In this document: piece by piece, positions 1-7,798 of the stretch | How the letters are laid out: every line of letters begins with the position of its first letter | Position numbering within the stretch: the first letter of the stretch is position 1 | Assembly (NCBI GenBank): GCA_029558435.1 | Contig: JAKQEZ010000378.1 | Span: 1-12,655 of the forward strand | Source: Bacteroidota bacterium | GTDB lineage: Bacteria; Bacteroidota; Bacteroidia; Flavobacteriales; Crocinitomicaceae | DNA: 12,655 nt | Direction: 5' to 3' | Made by a program: the position numbers and the translations under genes | The notes under the pieces: model-generated | What the model was told of the DNA's origin: nothing | The model's database searches: none | Seen by the model: only the letters and a program-made list of their open reading frames with translations

Positions 1-57
1 GTTGCGGGCTGCGAACTTTGTTGTCCGCACCGAAATCTCAATTGACATATAGTTTTT

Positions 58-66
58 GTTATTGGC
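58..66 (+). other. Probable R' box of an upstream attC-like site (left end of cassette 0)
   Basis: GTTATTGGC here is the exact reverse complement of GCCAATAAC at 388-396, the box opening the next attC-like site. The same closing relation holds for the three other cassettes, so this is probably the left boundary of cassette 0. The preceding 57 bases do not show the CCGCC-type right arm seen in sites 2-4. The upstream partner is therefore a diverged attC, an attI-like site or coincidence, and its left half lies outside the window. Confidence 0.45.
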
Positions 67-387
67 TGTGTTCATTTCCGTCTGGTTTTTTGTCCGTCGT
101 TTTGTTATTTGTCTTGTTGTCGGAGACGCTTCGCCACCTCAGTCCCAATCTAGCAGATTTTGTCCGCAAGTAAAGGCACTAACGTGTCGTTTTACAAATT
201 CTCTCCCACTCTTCATCGTCTCCAAATATTTTAAAAATCCTTTCTCCCTGTCTGCCGAGAATCTCCGTATCTCGGTGTCTGTCTGCGTGTCGGACTGTCC
301 TGCCGATTCAAAATTGTCTGCCGTGTCTGGCCTGTCGTTTGAGCTGTCAACCTAAGATTGTCAGTCGGTTGGCGAAGCCCTCACATT
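59..387. other. Body of cassette 0, no convincing gene
   Basis: This 329-base stretch is rich in TGTC/TCTG words on the plus strand. A plus-strand open frame at 56-355 has only a TTG start inside the R' box, contains no internal Met, and translates to a cysteine- and phenylalanine-rich sequence unlike a real protein. On the minus strand a hydrophilic frame is open from 351 to the TGA at 139-141 and includes ...REKGFLKYLETMKSGREFVK.... It looks more protein-like but has no good start and a stop just upstream, so it may be a decayed gene end. I cannot assign a function. Confidence 0.4.
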
Positions 388-525
388 GCCAATAACGGTT
401 CTCAGCTATACGCAGGCAGGGCTTTTTACCACTGAACTTCCTACGAAGAACTGAACTTCAAATTTAGCACTTTCCTGTCCTACGAAGCACGAAACCCCTG
501 CTTGCGTATAGGTGATGTTATCGCT
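388..525 (+). repeat. attC-like site 1
   Basis: R'' box GCCAATAAC at 388-396 and R' box GTTATCGCT at 517-525. The paired arms are CTATACGCAGGCAGGG (406-421) against CCCTGCTTGCGTATAG (496-511), with one mismatch, separated from the boxes by unpaired spacers. The terminal segment contains GAACTTC and TACGAAG words and closely resembles that of site 4. The length of 138 bp is at the upper end of the known attC range. It separates cassette 0 from cassette 1. Confidence 0.65.
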
Positions 526-583
526 TCGGTGTTCTTTTTCGTCTGTTGGTTTGTCGGTCGTTTTGGTCGTGGGGTTGGGCAGA

Positions 584-642
584 CACACTCTTTGCCAAGC
601 TTTGGTTCGAGCTTGGGCTTGTGTGGCTTGGCAATGTGTGTG
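584..642. repeat. Covarying hairpin repeat, copy 1
   Basis: Stem A CACAC (584-588)/GTGTG (638-642), then TCT (589-591) opposite TGT (635-637), then stem B TTGCCAAGC (592-600)/GCTTGGCAA (626-634). The apical loop 601-625 contains GGGCTTGTGTG. The TCT/TGT internal loop and the GGCTYGT loop word recur in the copies at 5201-5263 and 8597-8654, whose stems differ completely. It lies 16 bp beyond the 3' end of the ATPase gene. It could act as a terminator but has no following T-run. Confidence 0.6.
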
Positions 643-658
643 GCTGTGTGTTGGGCTT

Positions 659-2596
659 TTAACTCGTTCCATTATTCACAAAATCTACTTTTAATTGTGT
701 TGATTGTTGTTTAAATAAATCCATTCCTGGAATATCATCATATCTTTCGTTAAGTTTTTGTCTTAGTCCAAAAAGCCTTTTTTCTGCTGTATCTACTAGT
801 TGGTCAAAAGTGCTAACATTTACTTTTCCTCGGTCGCCAACTTTTACATTTAATTCAACTTTTTCAGAGAATGTTTTTCCAACAACATAACAATCTATAC
901 TTGGATTTCCAATAATATTTCCTGCATTAATAAAATCCTCAACATAGCTCATAGCTTGATTTCTCTCTTTTCTTGAAAGATTCGAACCACCCTTTTTAAG
1001 TTCAATAATTAAAATGCGATTAACATTTGAAAGCCCTGAATCAGAATCAAACATTTCAGTTCCCGTCACAGAAAGAGTAGCATTTGATAGAACAACTATA
1101 TCTGGTCGTTTTCTGTGATTATTGAATACTTCTTTTTGTATTTCTGTTTTGAAAATAATTTGAACTGCATTTTGTAATTGACGATTTGAAGCATATTCAG
1201 CTGATTCATATTCTGGACCGAAAAGCCATCTAGCATTTGTTACTAAAGGGTGTAACACGTGTAATTCGTCAACATTTTCATCACCTGATAATTTACGGAT
1301 AGCTTCAATTACCGAAATCCGATTATCAATTTCATCTAAAACACTTAACGCATCACGAACAGACCAATTTTCAAGTAATGTATTTAACCCGTTAATATCA
1401 TCTTCAGAAAGTTTTGCAAGTCTTACTAATAATTCTTTGCCTGTACGGGTTTTTTCAAGATTGATTATTGCTTCAACTGCAATAGAAATAGATTCTGGTT
1501 TTGCTGTAGGGTGAGCACTTGTAATGCTTTCAATAGCTTCGTTTACTTCGTATTTTGCTAAAGGTGTTAATTGAGATAATTCGGATTGAAAATCACTTTT
1601 GATTTGCTGTTTAGTTTCTTCGATAGAGTCTTTCGCTATCTCAGCAAACATTTTATTAACATATTCAAAAACCTTCAAATAAACCTTTTCCATAGTTTCA
1701 ACTTTTTTGAAACCTGTCCAATCTTCGTAAATGTAATCTGCCAAATCGTTTGTTTGAATTACAACTGTATATCTTTTTGCAAATTTTGTTCTTCCGTCAA
1801 TAAAAACTTCATTTCCTAAAATCCAAGAAGGCTCTCCGACAAGTCTATTACTTTGCCAAAAAGCAATTCCTTGATATAAAGTTGAACGAGCCGATTTTTG
1901 TGAATCAATAAAATGGGCCATAAGTTTTATGTTTTCTTCTACAATAATTTCAGTAGTATCAACTAAGCCCGAATGTTGTTCTAATTGAACAGACTGTCTA
2001 TTGATAGAAACAATGAATTTTGGGTCGTGTAAAAATCTCGCAGAAATTATTTGCAAAATTTTATCAGGTTTGGGTAGGTTCTTTGTTACAGTTACTTCAA
2101 GTCGTGTTCCGAAAGAATCAGATTTTTCAAAATAGGATTCCTTGATTACAAATGGATGAGTTTCATCTTGTGTAGTAATTACGAAAGTAGATTTACTGCC
2201 ATCTGAATTTGTGATTACTGTGTACTCATTATCGAAACAAAGTAATCCGTGACGACCAACTCCATTTCTACCATAAGCTAATCTTTTTCCTTCAACATTT
2301 GTTGGGAAAATTACATTTTTGCCTTGATGTTTTATTCGATTATAACCAAGTTTCATCCATCGTTCCTTAAATTGCTTTTCAGTCAATCCTGTTCCATTAT
2401 CTTCAATAATTAATTTTTGGTTGTAATCTTCAGGAATAAATATATCGACAATTGTTGCACCTGCGTCCCACGCATTTGCAACAAGTTCGGTCAATGCGAT
2501 TTCAGGAGAATGAACTAATGCACCTAATGTTCGAATCAGATAATCTTCTTCAAATAGAGAGCCTTGAAAGTTTAAATTTTGACTTTTATCAGCCAT
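659..2596 (-). CDS. MORC/MutL-like GHKL ATPase with C-terminal PD-(D/E)XK-type nuclease domain
   Basis: 645 aa, last gene of the restriction-modification operon. The N-terminus is a GHKL (Hsp90/MutL/MORC) ATPase: helix motif ELVANAWDA (37-45) with catalytic Glu and Mg-binding Asn, DNGTG (66-70), and lid glycines GRNGVGRHG (109-117). A probable transducer and helical region follows to about residue 440. The C-terminal part has LHPLVTNARWLFG (449-461), RPD (497-499) and IELKK (531-535), matching a PD-(D/E)XK nuclease core with Asp499, Glu532 and Lys534. GHKL ATPases of the MutL/MORC class are known from bacterial restriction operons, where ATP-driven clamping is thought to control cleavage. The ATG at 2596 lies 3 bases after the methyltransferase stop, so the two are probably translationally coupled. 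The ATPase call is firm, the nuclease likely, and the role in restriction inferred. Confidence 0.85.
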   Translation of the reverse strand: MADKSQNLNFQGSLFEEDYLIRTLGALVHSPEIALTELVANAWDAGATIVDIFIPEDYNQKLIIEDNGTGLTEKQFKERWMKLGYNRIKHQGKNVIFPTNVEGKRLAYGRNGVGRHGLLCFDNEYTVITNSDGSKSTFVITTQDETHPFVIKESYFEKSDSFGTRLEVTVTKNLPKPDKILQIISARFLHDPKFIVSINRQSVQLEQHSGLVDTTEIIVEENIKLMAHFIDSQKSARSTLYQGIAFWQSNRLVGEPSWILGNEVFIDGRTKFAKRYTVVIQTNDLADYIYEDWTGFKKVETMEKVYLKVFEYVNKMFAEIAKDSIEETKQQIKSDFQSELSQLTPLAKYEVNEAIESITSAHPTAKPESISIAVEAIINLEKTRTGKELLVRLAKLSEDDINGLNTLLENWSVRDALSVLDEIDNRISVIEAIRKLSGDENVDELHVLHPLVTNARWLFGPEYESAEYASNRQLQNAVQIIFKTEIQKEVFNNHRKRPDIVVLSNATLSVTGTEMFDSDSGLSNVNRILIIELKKGGSNLSRKERNQAMSYVEDFINAGNIIGNPSIDCYVVGKTFSEKVELNVKVGDRGKVNVSTFDQLVDTAEKRLFGLRQKLNERYDDIPGMDLFKQQSTQLKVDFVNNGTS

Positions 2597-2599
2597 ATT

Positions 2600-3919
2600 T
2601 TATTTATTTAAGTAGTTCTCTAAAATTTCATTTATCAAATCTGAATATTTAGAATTTGATAAAAGGTTGAAATCAGTTTTTAAAGCCTTTCCATAATTAG
2701 ATTTTGGTTCAAACAGTGTCATTTGGTCATTATCATTTTCTGAATTGTTTTTTCCGTTTACATAATCTCCCATTCCTTCAAGACCATTAAAAAATCGTTT
2801 TAAAATATTGTCGATTGCTTCTGAACTATTATCTACACCTACCCAATTACGACCTAATTGTTGAGCCACCCCAAGTGTTGTTCCCGAACCTGCAAAACAG
2901 TCTAAAACAATGTCGCCTTTGTCTGAAGATGCTTCTATTATTCTTTTTAGTAAATCTGGATTTTTTTCAGTTGGGTATCCTGTGATTTTTATACTTTGAT
3001 TCAATGAATCTTGTACATCTGTCCATATATCTTGTACGGCAATTCCTTTGTCTTTATCTAAAAACACTTTTCTTCTTGGATTACCTGTAGCTGACCAATA
3101 AATTTCTCCAACTCTGTCAAACTCATCTAACTTACTCGGTGTATATTGCCAATGCTTTCCGGGTGGGGGCAACATTCCTTTCCATTCTTTTCCTGTTTCA
3201 CCATTCCTTACTCCTGGAGCGTGTATAGGAACTTTTTTATATCTTCTTCCTGTGGCTTCATCAATACAAGGATATTCTTTTAAAATTTTTTCGTCAGTCC
3301 AAGCTGCTGTAGCTCTATGCCAAGTGAAATTGTCAGTTTTAGAATAAAATAAAATGTAATCTGAGATATTACCGTAAGTATTTCGTGTTGAATTTTTATT
3401 GCTGCATTTTTTTCTAGTTATAAAACCACGAAAATTTTTAGCACCAAAAACTTCATCCATTATGATTTTAATTTGTGAAGTCATATTGCTGTCAAGATGA
3501 ACATAAATAGAGCCATCATCAGACAATAATTCACGTAACAAAACAACTCTTCTTCTAATAAACTCAATAAAATGACTTCCTACTAAATCATCCTTATATG
3601 AATCTTTCTGATTTCGAGATTGGAAAACACTATTTGTTCCATAAGGTGGGTCAATGTAAATTAGTTTCACTTTGTTTTTCAATTCTCCTGAATGCAGAAG
3701 AAAACGTAATACATCTAAATTGTCACCGTAAATCAATTTATTTTCTTTGAATTCACCATACAGTGATTCATATTTTTCTTTAGAGGGCGTTGAAATTATT
3801 TCCTTTTCGGGCATCTTGCCTTTATAAGTTATTTCATAATCTGTTTCAAATGGAAAATGTTCAGATGAAACAATCTGAACTGTTTCCTGCCACATATTTT
3901 TTGTTACTCCTGTTGCCAT
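2600..3919 (-). CDS. DNA methyltransferase, N4/N6 beta class (DPPY first, FAGSGTT late)
   Basis: 439 aa. Motif IV is YIDPPYGTN (88-96), preceded by LIYGDN (62-67). The AdoMet-binding motif I, LDCFAGSGTT (339-348), comes near the C-terminus after the characteristic YPTEKNPDLLKRII (315-328). This order defines the beta class of amino-methyltransferases (Pfam N6_N4_Mtase). DPPY rather than SPPY suggests N6-adenine as product. The long stretch between about 165 and 300 is where the target-recognition region would sit. The start ATG follows the upstream gene's stop by 4 bases. It is the protective methylase of the cassette 1 system; its recognition sequence cannot be read from the gene. No truncation or missing motif is seen. 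Confidence 0.92.
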   Translation of the reverse strand: MATGVTKNMWQETVQIVSSEHFPFETDYEITYKGKMPEKEIISTPSKEKYESLYGEFKENKLIYGDNLDVLRFLLHSGELKNKVKLIYIDPPYGTNSVFQSRNQKDSYKDDLVGSHFIEFIRRRVVLLRELLSDDGSIYVHLDSNMTSQIKIIMDEVFGAKNFRGFITRKKCSNKNSTRNTYGNISDYILFYSKTDNFTWHRATAAWTDEKILKEYPCIDEATGRRYKKVPIHAPGVRNGETGKEWKGMLPPPGKHWQYTPSKLDEFDRVGEIYWSATGNPRRKVFLDKDKGIAVQDIWTDVQDSLNQSIKITGYPTEKNPDLLKRIIEASSDKGDIVLDCFAGSGTTLGVAQQLGRNWVGVDNSSEAIDNILKRFFNGLEGMGDYVNGKNNSENDNDQMTLFEPKSNYGKALKTDFNLLSNSKYSDLINEILENYLNK

Positions 3920-3923
3920 AATT

Positions 3924-4784
3924 TTAACTATTTAACCATTCTAGTGTAATTCTTTCTGTAATCATTCTAAGTGTAACAACTTTAATGTCGTCTGAAGCTT
4001 CTTCAATATAACTATAATCATCCCACATTGAACCTAGAAGCAAACCAGGGCCATCATTTACGAATATTATTTTTGTTCTTAAATCTTTACCAATGGCATA
4101 TTCAAGTAACTCTCTTGAAGCATTAGAATAACCTCCTGTCCTGTCATCTTCTTGAGCACCACCTCTATCCGAATCATATCTTGCAAAACCCACAGCTAAA
4201 ATTATATCACCATCTTTTATAATAAAATCCGCAGGTCTGTTTGGCTTTGTATAATCTTCAAATACTTCACCTAATAGAATATCTCTTCCTGCTCTTTCAG
4301 GACCAAGTATTTCAAATTGAGGAAATTTACTTCTTAAAAGTTCAAACATTTTTTCTGTCATATCGTACCCCTTTTGTCCTCTATCCTTATATTCCCAAAG
4401 GATAGCACATAATGCTTCGTCAGGCATTGGGCGTGAAAGAAACGCTTTTTGAACTTCAACAATTGACCTAAATCCTTTTCCAAATTCTTGACATATCCAA
4501 TCAGCTTTACGTTTATGTTTTAGCATTTCAACTGGTGTGTTTGGACTCACATATTTTCTAAATACTCTTGCTAGTTGAATTCGCATCCAAGGTTGGTTAA
4601 CATCTACTGTTTGTAAGAAAAGTTTTTCCGAACTTTCACTTGTTTTTAAAAGCTGACCGAACAATTCTAGTACAGGTCTATATAAGTTACAAGCATCAAC
4701 AAGTATATCTGGGTAAAATTCACCCGAGGCAAGTGTTATCCAATTTGCATTTTCCGCTTTATAATCTCTAAATTTCTTTGTCAT
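3924..4784 (-). CDS. Putative restriction endonuclease subunit (family not recognised)
   Basis: 286 aa. It lies between the controller gene (stop 1 base upstream) and the methyltransferase (4 bases downstream), the usual place for the R gene of a C-R-M operon. I do not recognise a named family. The most conserved-looking block is in the C-terminal half: GPERAGRDI (161-169), PADFIIKDGD (184-193) and VGFARYDSDRGGAQEDDR (198-215). Asp186 followed by a beta-hairpin resembles the Asp of a PD-(D/E)XK core, but the E-x-K position reads GFARYDS, so the fold call is weak. The protein is soluble with no signal peptide. The restriction role is inferred from position only; specificity subunit or accessory factor remains possible. 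Confidence 0.6.
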   Translation of the reverse strand: MTKKFRDYKAENANWITLASGEFYPDILVDACNLYRPVLELFGQLLKTSESSEKLFLQTVDVNQPWMRIQLARVFRKYVSPNTPVEMLKHKRKADWICQEFGKGFRSIVEVQKAFLSRPMPDEALCAILWEYKDRGQKGYDMTEKMFELLRSKFPQFEILGPERAGRDILLGEVFEDYTKPNRPADFIIKDGDIILAVGFARYDSDRGGAQEDDRTGGYSNASRELLEYAIGKDLRTKIIFVNDGPGLLLGSMWDDYSYIEEASDDIKVVTLRMITERITLEWLNS

Positions 4785-4785
4785 T

Positions 4786-5100
4786 CTATTTATGTTGCTT
4801 GTAGTATTTAATTTTTTCTTCCGCTACTTTCAAAATTTCAATTCCATCTTCTTCCTCTAAAAGTTGATAGGTGATTTTATCGCTTAAATAACGAACTTTT
4901 AAATCAGCTTTGTCAATGTGAAAAATTCTTGAAATGCCATCAATAAATTGTTCGTTTGCATTTCGTTCATTCTTCTCAATTTTACTTAACGTTGAAGTAT
5001 CGATGTCCAACTCTGCGGCAATCTTTCTCAAAGGAAGGTTTGCATTTTCTCTAAGTGTTCTGATGAACTCTCCAAATGTTATGTTGTCTGTTTTTGACAT
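4786..5100 (-). CDS. XRE-family controller (C) protein of the restriction-modification operon
   Basis: 104 aa from ATG 5100. A TTG at 5115 would add five residues but sits inside an inverted repeat, so the ATG is preferred. A helix-turn-helix of the lambda-repressor/Xre type spans about residues 10-63: FGEFIRTLRENANLPLRKIAAELDI, then DTSTLSKIEKNER as recognition helix region. The tail is acidic and then lysine-rich. Small XRE genes placed first in restriction operons typically delay endonuclease expression until methylation is established, and autoregulate through an operator at their own start; one candidate site overlaps here (5108-5127). The stop TAG is separated from the next ATG by one base, so the four genes form one transcription unit. 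Confidence 0.85.
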   Translation of the reverse strand: MSKTDNITFGEFIRTLRENANLPLRKIAAELDIDTSTLSKIEKNERNANEQFIDGISRIFHIDKADLKVRYLSDKITYQLLEEEDGIEILKVAEEKIKYYKQHK

Positions 5101-5107
5101 ATTCTGC

Positions 5108-5127
5108 TTTGGCAAATTTTGTCCAAA
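5108..5127. promoter_or_regulatory. Candidate C-protein operator overlapping the regulator start
   Basis: TTTGGCAAATTTTGTCCAAA contains inverted arms TTTGG/CCAAA and an inner palindrome CAAATTTTG. It lies 8 bases upstream of the regulator ATG. Autoregulatory sites in this position are usual for restriction-system controller proteins. Binding is inferred from symmetry and position only. Confidence 0.4.
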
Positions 5128-5131
5128 AATA
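5124..5131 (-). promoter_or_regulatory. Candidate -7 box for the restriction-modification operon
   Basis: Read on the minus strand this is TATTTTTG, matching the Bacteroidota -7 consensus TAnnTTTG, 23 bases upstream of the regulator ATG and overlapping the candidate operator. I see no clear -33 TTTG at the usual spacing, so the call is weak. Confidence 0.35.
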
Positions 5132-5200
5132 ATGAAATAAGATTTACGCTATTCATTTTCTTCTATTTTTTTATTCACAGTCCGTTCGTGCGTTGGAAAG

Positions 5201-5263
5201 AAATGGCTCTTTTGGTTTTTTAAGCGTTGGCTCGTGTGTCAGAAAAAACCAAATGTGCCATTT
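5201..5263. repeat. Covarying hairpin repeat, copy 2
   Basis: Stem A AAATGGC (5201-5207)/GCCATTT (5257-5263), internal loop TCT (5208-5210)/TGT (5254-5256), stem B TTTGGTTTTTT (5211-5221)/AAAAAACCAAA (5243-5253), all perfectly paired. The apical loop 5222-5242 contains TGGCTCGTGTG, matching copy 1 (GGGCTTGTGTG). It lies between the regulator gene and attC-like site 2, in what could be the promoter-distal upstream region of the restriction operon. Confidence 0.65.
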
Positions 5264-5285
5264 GTGCGGTCGGCTTTTTACACTG

Positions 5286-5421
5286 AGCGATAACGTTTTG
5301 CAGCTTGGCGAAGTGGCGGATTTAGAAGCACTTACTTTCAATTTAGCACTAATGTTTATTTGAAATCCAAATGTTCAATTTAGCACAGAACCCGCCATTT
5401 TGCCAAACTGCTGTTAGCCGT
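5286..5421 (+). repeat. attC-like site 2
   Basis: R'' box AGCGATAAC (5286-5294) and R' box GTTAGCCGT (5413-5421). Arms GCAGCTTGGCGAAGTGGCGG (5300-5319) and CCGCCATTTTGCCAAACTGC (5392-5411) pair at 17 of 20 positions, and the three mismatches could form G:T pairs in folded single-stranded DNA. The terminal segment with AATTTAGCAC repeats resembles site 3, not sites 1 and 4. It separates cassettes 1 and 2. Confidence 0.68.
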
Positions 5422-5446
5422 TCGGTGTTTTTTTGTTCGTCATTTT

Positions 5447-6610
5447 CTATTTATTTCCTTTTGCTCTGTTATGTGATTTACACAACATTTCACAGTTTTT
5501 AGTGTCGGTTGCTCCGCCTTTACTCCAAGCTGTAACGTGGTCTGCGTCCATTTCTGCTAATTTCCAAATTTTGGTTTTGTTAGCATCGTGTCCGATTGCA
5601 CAATGTGAACAATTTGATATATTTTTCTTTTCAGCTTCTGCTGTCTGAATAGCGTAAGTTGATTTTTTTGTTGCTTCGTCAAAAACTCTAACTTCCAAAA
5701 GTTTAAAGTCTGTTGAACCACCCAAAATAAATTCAAAAACGCCTTTTCTGTTTTTTATGTATGGGTCGGCATACAATTTTTTAACTTGTTCTGAAACTGT
5801 CTTTGAGTTGTATGGTTGTTTCTTATACGCTTCGTAAAGTCTGCCCCATTCAAGTCCTTTCATTTCGCTTTCCACGTCTGTAAACACTGTAGAAACCCAG
5901 TCAATAACACTTTTAAAATAGTTTTTAAGTTCTGTAATGTTGTTGTCAAATCGGTGTTTGCTCATATAATCGCCAACATTTTCTTTGCTTACCCATTCCA
6001 ATGCTCTTTCTAAAAAGTCTTGTCGGTTTGCACTACCAGAAATGTAAGCACTCCATTTTTGAATGTTTGCATTTTGGCTGTTGCTAAATTCTTCTTTACC
6101 AAGTGTTACAAATGGTCCAGAATAGACAGCGTTTAATAATTCTTGATTTGTCAGAGGAACACCTGAAATATTAATGGTTCTAAACCATTCTTTTATTTCG
6201 CTTTCTGTTCCTTCACATTCATAAATTAAAAGTTTCGCTTCTAAAATTTTCTTTTGTTTGTCTTCTGCAATACCACTAAAATATTGCTCCATTCCGTTTT
6301 CGTCTTTTATTGCAAATTTGTTAGTTACAAATCTTCCAAAACTAGTAATTCGCTGTTGTCCGTCTAAAACTTCAAGGCTGTTTTTATCTACTCTGTTGAA
6401 ATAAATTAAACCTAATGGATAACCTTTTAAGATTGAATTTATTACTGCAACATCTCTTTTTCCGTCTGCATAAATATAGTTGCGTTGGTATTCGGGTTGA
6501 ATTGTTAAAGTACCTGAAAGTCCAAACAAACCCTTTCCTTCAAGTTCATTGTATATGAAACCATCGCAAACGTCTTTTACTGTTATATCTGTTCGTAAAG
6601 TAGTATCCAT
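5447..6610 (-). CDS. DUF262 domain protein with C-terminal HNH endonuclease
   Basis: 387 aa. The N-terminal DUF262 (ParB/GmrS-like NTPase) domain shows [10 protein letters not shown] (38-47), [13 protein letters not shown] (59-71) and the signature DGQQRITSF (83-91). The middle is helical. The C-terminus is a zinc-supported HNH nuclease: CSHC (334-337), DADH (355-358), WSKGG (362-366), Asn372, and [12 protein letters not shown] (376-387), ending at the stop. The same DUF262-plus-HNH-superfamily plan is known from type IV GmrSD enzymes and the phosphorothioation-linked SspE. Next to a dedicated methyltransferase it is probably the cutting partner, either targeting DNA lacking the mark or sensing foreign modification. 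The ATG abuts the methylase stop (TAA-ATG), indicating coupled translation. The domain call is firm; the mode of action is inferred. Confidence 0.85.
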   Translation of the reverse strand: MDTTLRTDITVKDVCDGFIYNELEGKGLFGLSGTLTIQPEYQRNYIYADGKRDVAVINSILKGYPLGLIYFNRVDKNSLEVLDGQQRITSFGRFVTNKFAIKDENGMEQYFSGIAEDKQKKILEAKLLIYECEGTESEIKEWFRTINISGVPLTNQELLNAVYSGPFVTLGKEEFSNSQNANIQKWSAYISGSANRQDFLERALEWVSKENVGDYMSKHRFDNNITELKNYFKSVIDWVSTVFTDVESEMKGLEWGRLYEAYKKQPYNSKTVSEQVKKLYADPYIKNRKGVFEFILGGSTDFKLLEVRVFDEATKKSTYAIQTAEAEKKNISNCSHCAIGHDANKTKIWKLAEMDADHVTAWSKGGATDTKNCEMLCKSHNRAKGNK

Positions 6611-7705
6611 TTATTTCCTCTTTTTTATTACAAGTCTTACATAAGTTGGTACGCCATTAATTGTTCCGTCTTTGTCTTTAATTAAACCGTGTTCTTTAAA
6701 TGGCATTGTATCATTTGTTATTATATCATTTGAACTAATTATTTCAAATTGTTCAGGTGAATACTTATCTAAAAAACTAATTGGAACTGCCATTGCACCG
6801 TCATAATCGCTAGGTATTGCATCCGTAAATGGAATATTAATAGCATCGTAATTATCAAACTTTTGATATTCTTTTCCTTTGATTTCCTTGTGTTTACTAA
6901 ATTTTATATTGTCTTGCATTGTCATTAATGGCAAAGGTTGATGTCGTCTACCGTGGTCAAGATTTGAATACCAAACAGAAGGCGACCTTAAATAAACTAC
7001 ACCATCAACAGTTCTTGTGGCTGAGCTTGGTTTTTTTGCTGGGTCAACTTCTTCCGGTGAAATAAACAACATATCTTTATTAAAACTTGTCGTTCCAACC
7101 CACATTTTATTAGCTTTTATTAATGGGAAAACTTCTTTTAATGTAATTGCATTTTTGCTACCAACAATTACAAACTTCTTATCTGCTTCAACTATCCACG
7201 CTAAAAAATCTCTAAATAAAGAAAAAGGTGGATTTGTAATAATTATGTCCGCTTCGTCACGCAATTTTTTTATTTCATCACTTTTAAAATCTCCATCGCC
7301 TTTTAAGTAAGTCCATTCCAAATCATTTACATCAATTTTTCCATCGCCACTTTTGTCATAAGTTAATGAAAATATTTTTCCGTTTTTAACAGTTTTCTTT
7401 TTGTCAAATTGAGGATTGTTCGTTTCAAAAAGAGTTGGTTGATAATTGTTTTTGTATAGTTTGCTGTCAGGTGCGTAACTTGTACTTATTAATTTTTTAA
7501 GTCCAAAGCGTTCAAAATTCTGTGCAAAAAATTTTGTGAAGTTGCTCCATTCTGGGTCATCACAAGGTAATAAAATAGTTTTGTCCTTAAATGTATTTGG
7601 GTCATAGTCTAAATAAGCCATTATTTCTTTCTCAATGTCTTGATATTGAGTATAAAATTCGTCATTCTTCGCATTTTTCGCTTTTGATAGATTACTATTT
7701 GCCAT
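6611..7705 (-). CDS. EcoRI-family adenine-specific DNA methyltransferase
   Basis: 364 aa. The start KNDEFYTQYQDIEKEI (13-28) followed by ILLPCDDPEWSNFTKFF (44-60) is typical of the EcoRI methylase family, where the AdoMet motif I is degenerate. Catalytic motif IV is DIIITNPPFSLFRDF (153-167), with NPPF at 158-161, followed by KFVIVGSKNAITLKEVFP (177-194). The expected product is N6-methyladenine. Residues 117-128 (DKSGDGKIDVND) fit an EF-hand-type calcium loop, an odd insert in a methyltransferase. ATG 7705 is preceded by a -7-like box at 7732-7739. The partner is the DUF262-HNH gene directly downstream. Family identity is confident; the recognition site is unknown. Confidence 0.9.
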   Translation of the reverse strand: MANSNLSKAKNAKNDEFYTQYQDIEKEIMAYLDYDPNTFKDKTILLPCDDPEWSNFTKFFAQNFERFGLKKLISTSYAPDSKLYKNNYQPTLFETNNPQFDKKKTVKNGKIFSLTYDKSGDGKIDVNDLEWTYLKGDGDFKSDEIKKLRDEADIIITNPPFSLFRDFLAWIVEADKKFVIVGSKNAITLKEVFPLIKANKMWVGTTSFNKDMLFISPEEVDPAKKPSSATRTVDGVVYLRSPSVWYSNLDHGRRHQPLPLMTMQDNIKFSKHKEIKGKEYQKFDNYDAINIPFTDAIPSDYDGAMAVPISFLDKYSPEQFEIISSNDIITNDTMPFKEHGLIKDKDGTINGVPTYVRLVIKKRK

Positions 7706-7731
7706 TAATTTATTGTCAATATGTTAAGTCG

Positions 7732-7739
7732 CAAATTTA
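7732..7739 (-). promoter_or_regulatory. Candidate -7 box for the methylase-nuclease operon
   Basis: On the minus strand this reads TAAATTTG (consensus TAnnTTTG), 26 bases upstream of the methylase ATG. No clear -33 TTTG is found 17-21 bases further up. A private promoter is expected because the genes oppose the usual cassette direction. Confidence 0.4.
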
Positions 7740-7798
7740 CGATTTTTATTTCTGTTATTTGTCGGTTTTGTCTGTCGGTTTTGCGGTTCGCTACACTG

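Larger units (their letters stand above)
518..5413. mobile_element. Cassette 1: 4.9-kb restriction-modification cassette
   Basis: The unit is bounded by GTTATCGCT (517-525) and AGCGATAAC (5286-5294), exact reverse complements over nine bases. All four genes are antisense to the attC direction: XRE regulator, putative restriction subunit, DNA methyltransferase and GHKL ATPase-nuclease. Integron cassettes usually carry one short gene reading toward the attC, so the size, the operon content and the inverted orientation are all unusual. The reversed operon must bring its own promoter, which fits a controller gene placed first near the right end. Confidence 0.6.

Noticed and set aside
56..355. 99-aa plus-strand open frame at the left end
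   Set aside because: TTG start lies within the proposed R' box, there is no internal Met, and the composition is Cys/Phe/Ser-rich and unlike a folded protein.
406..672. Minus-strand frame of 88 aa running through attC-like site 1 and hairpin copy 1
   Set aside because: It consists of palindrome and low-complexity sequence and overlaps the 3' end of the ATPase gene; no family features.
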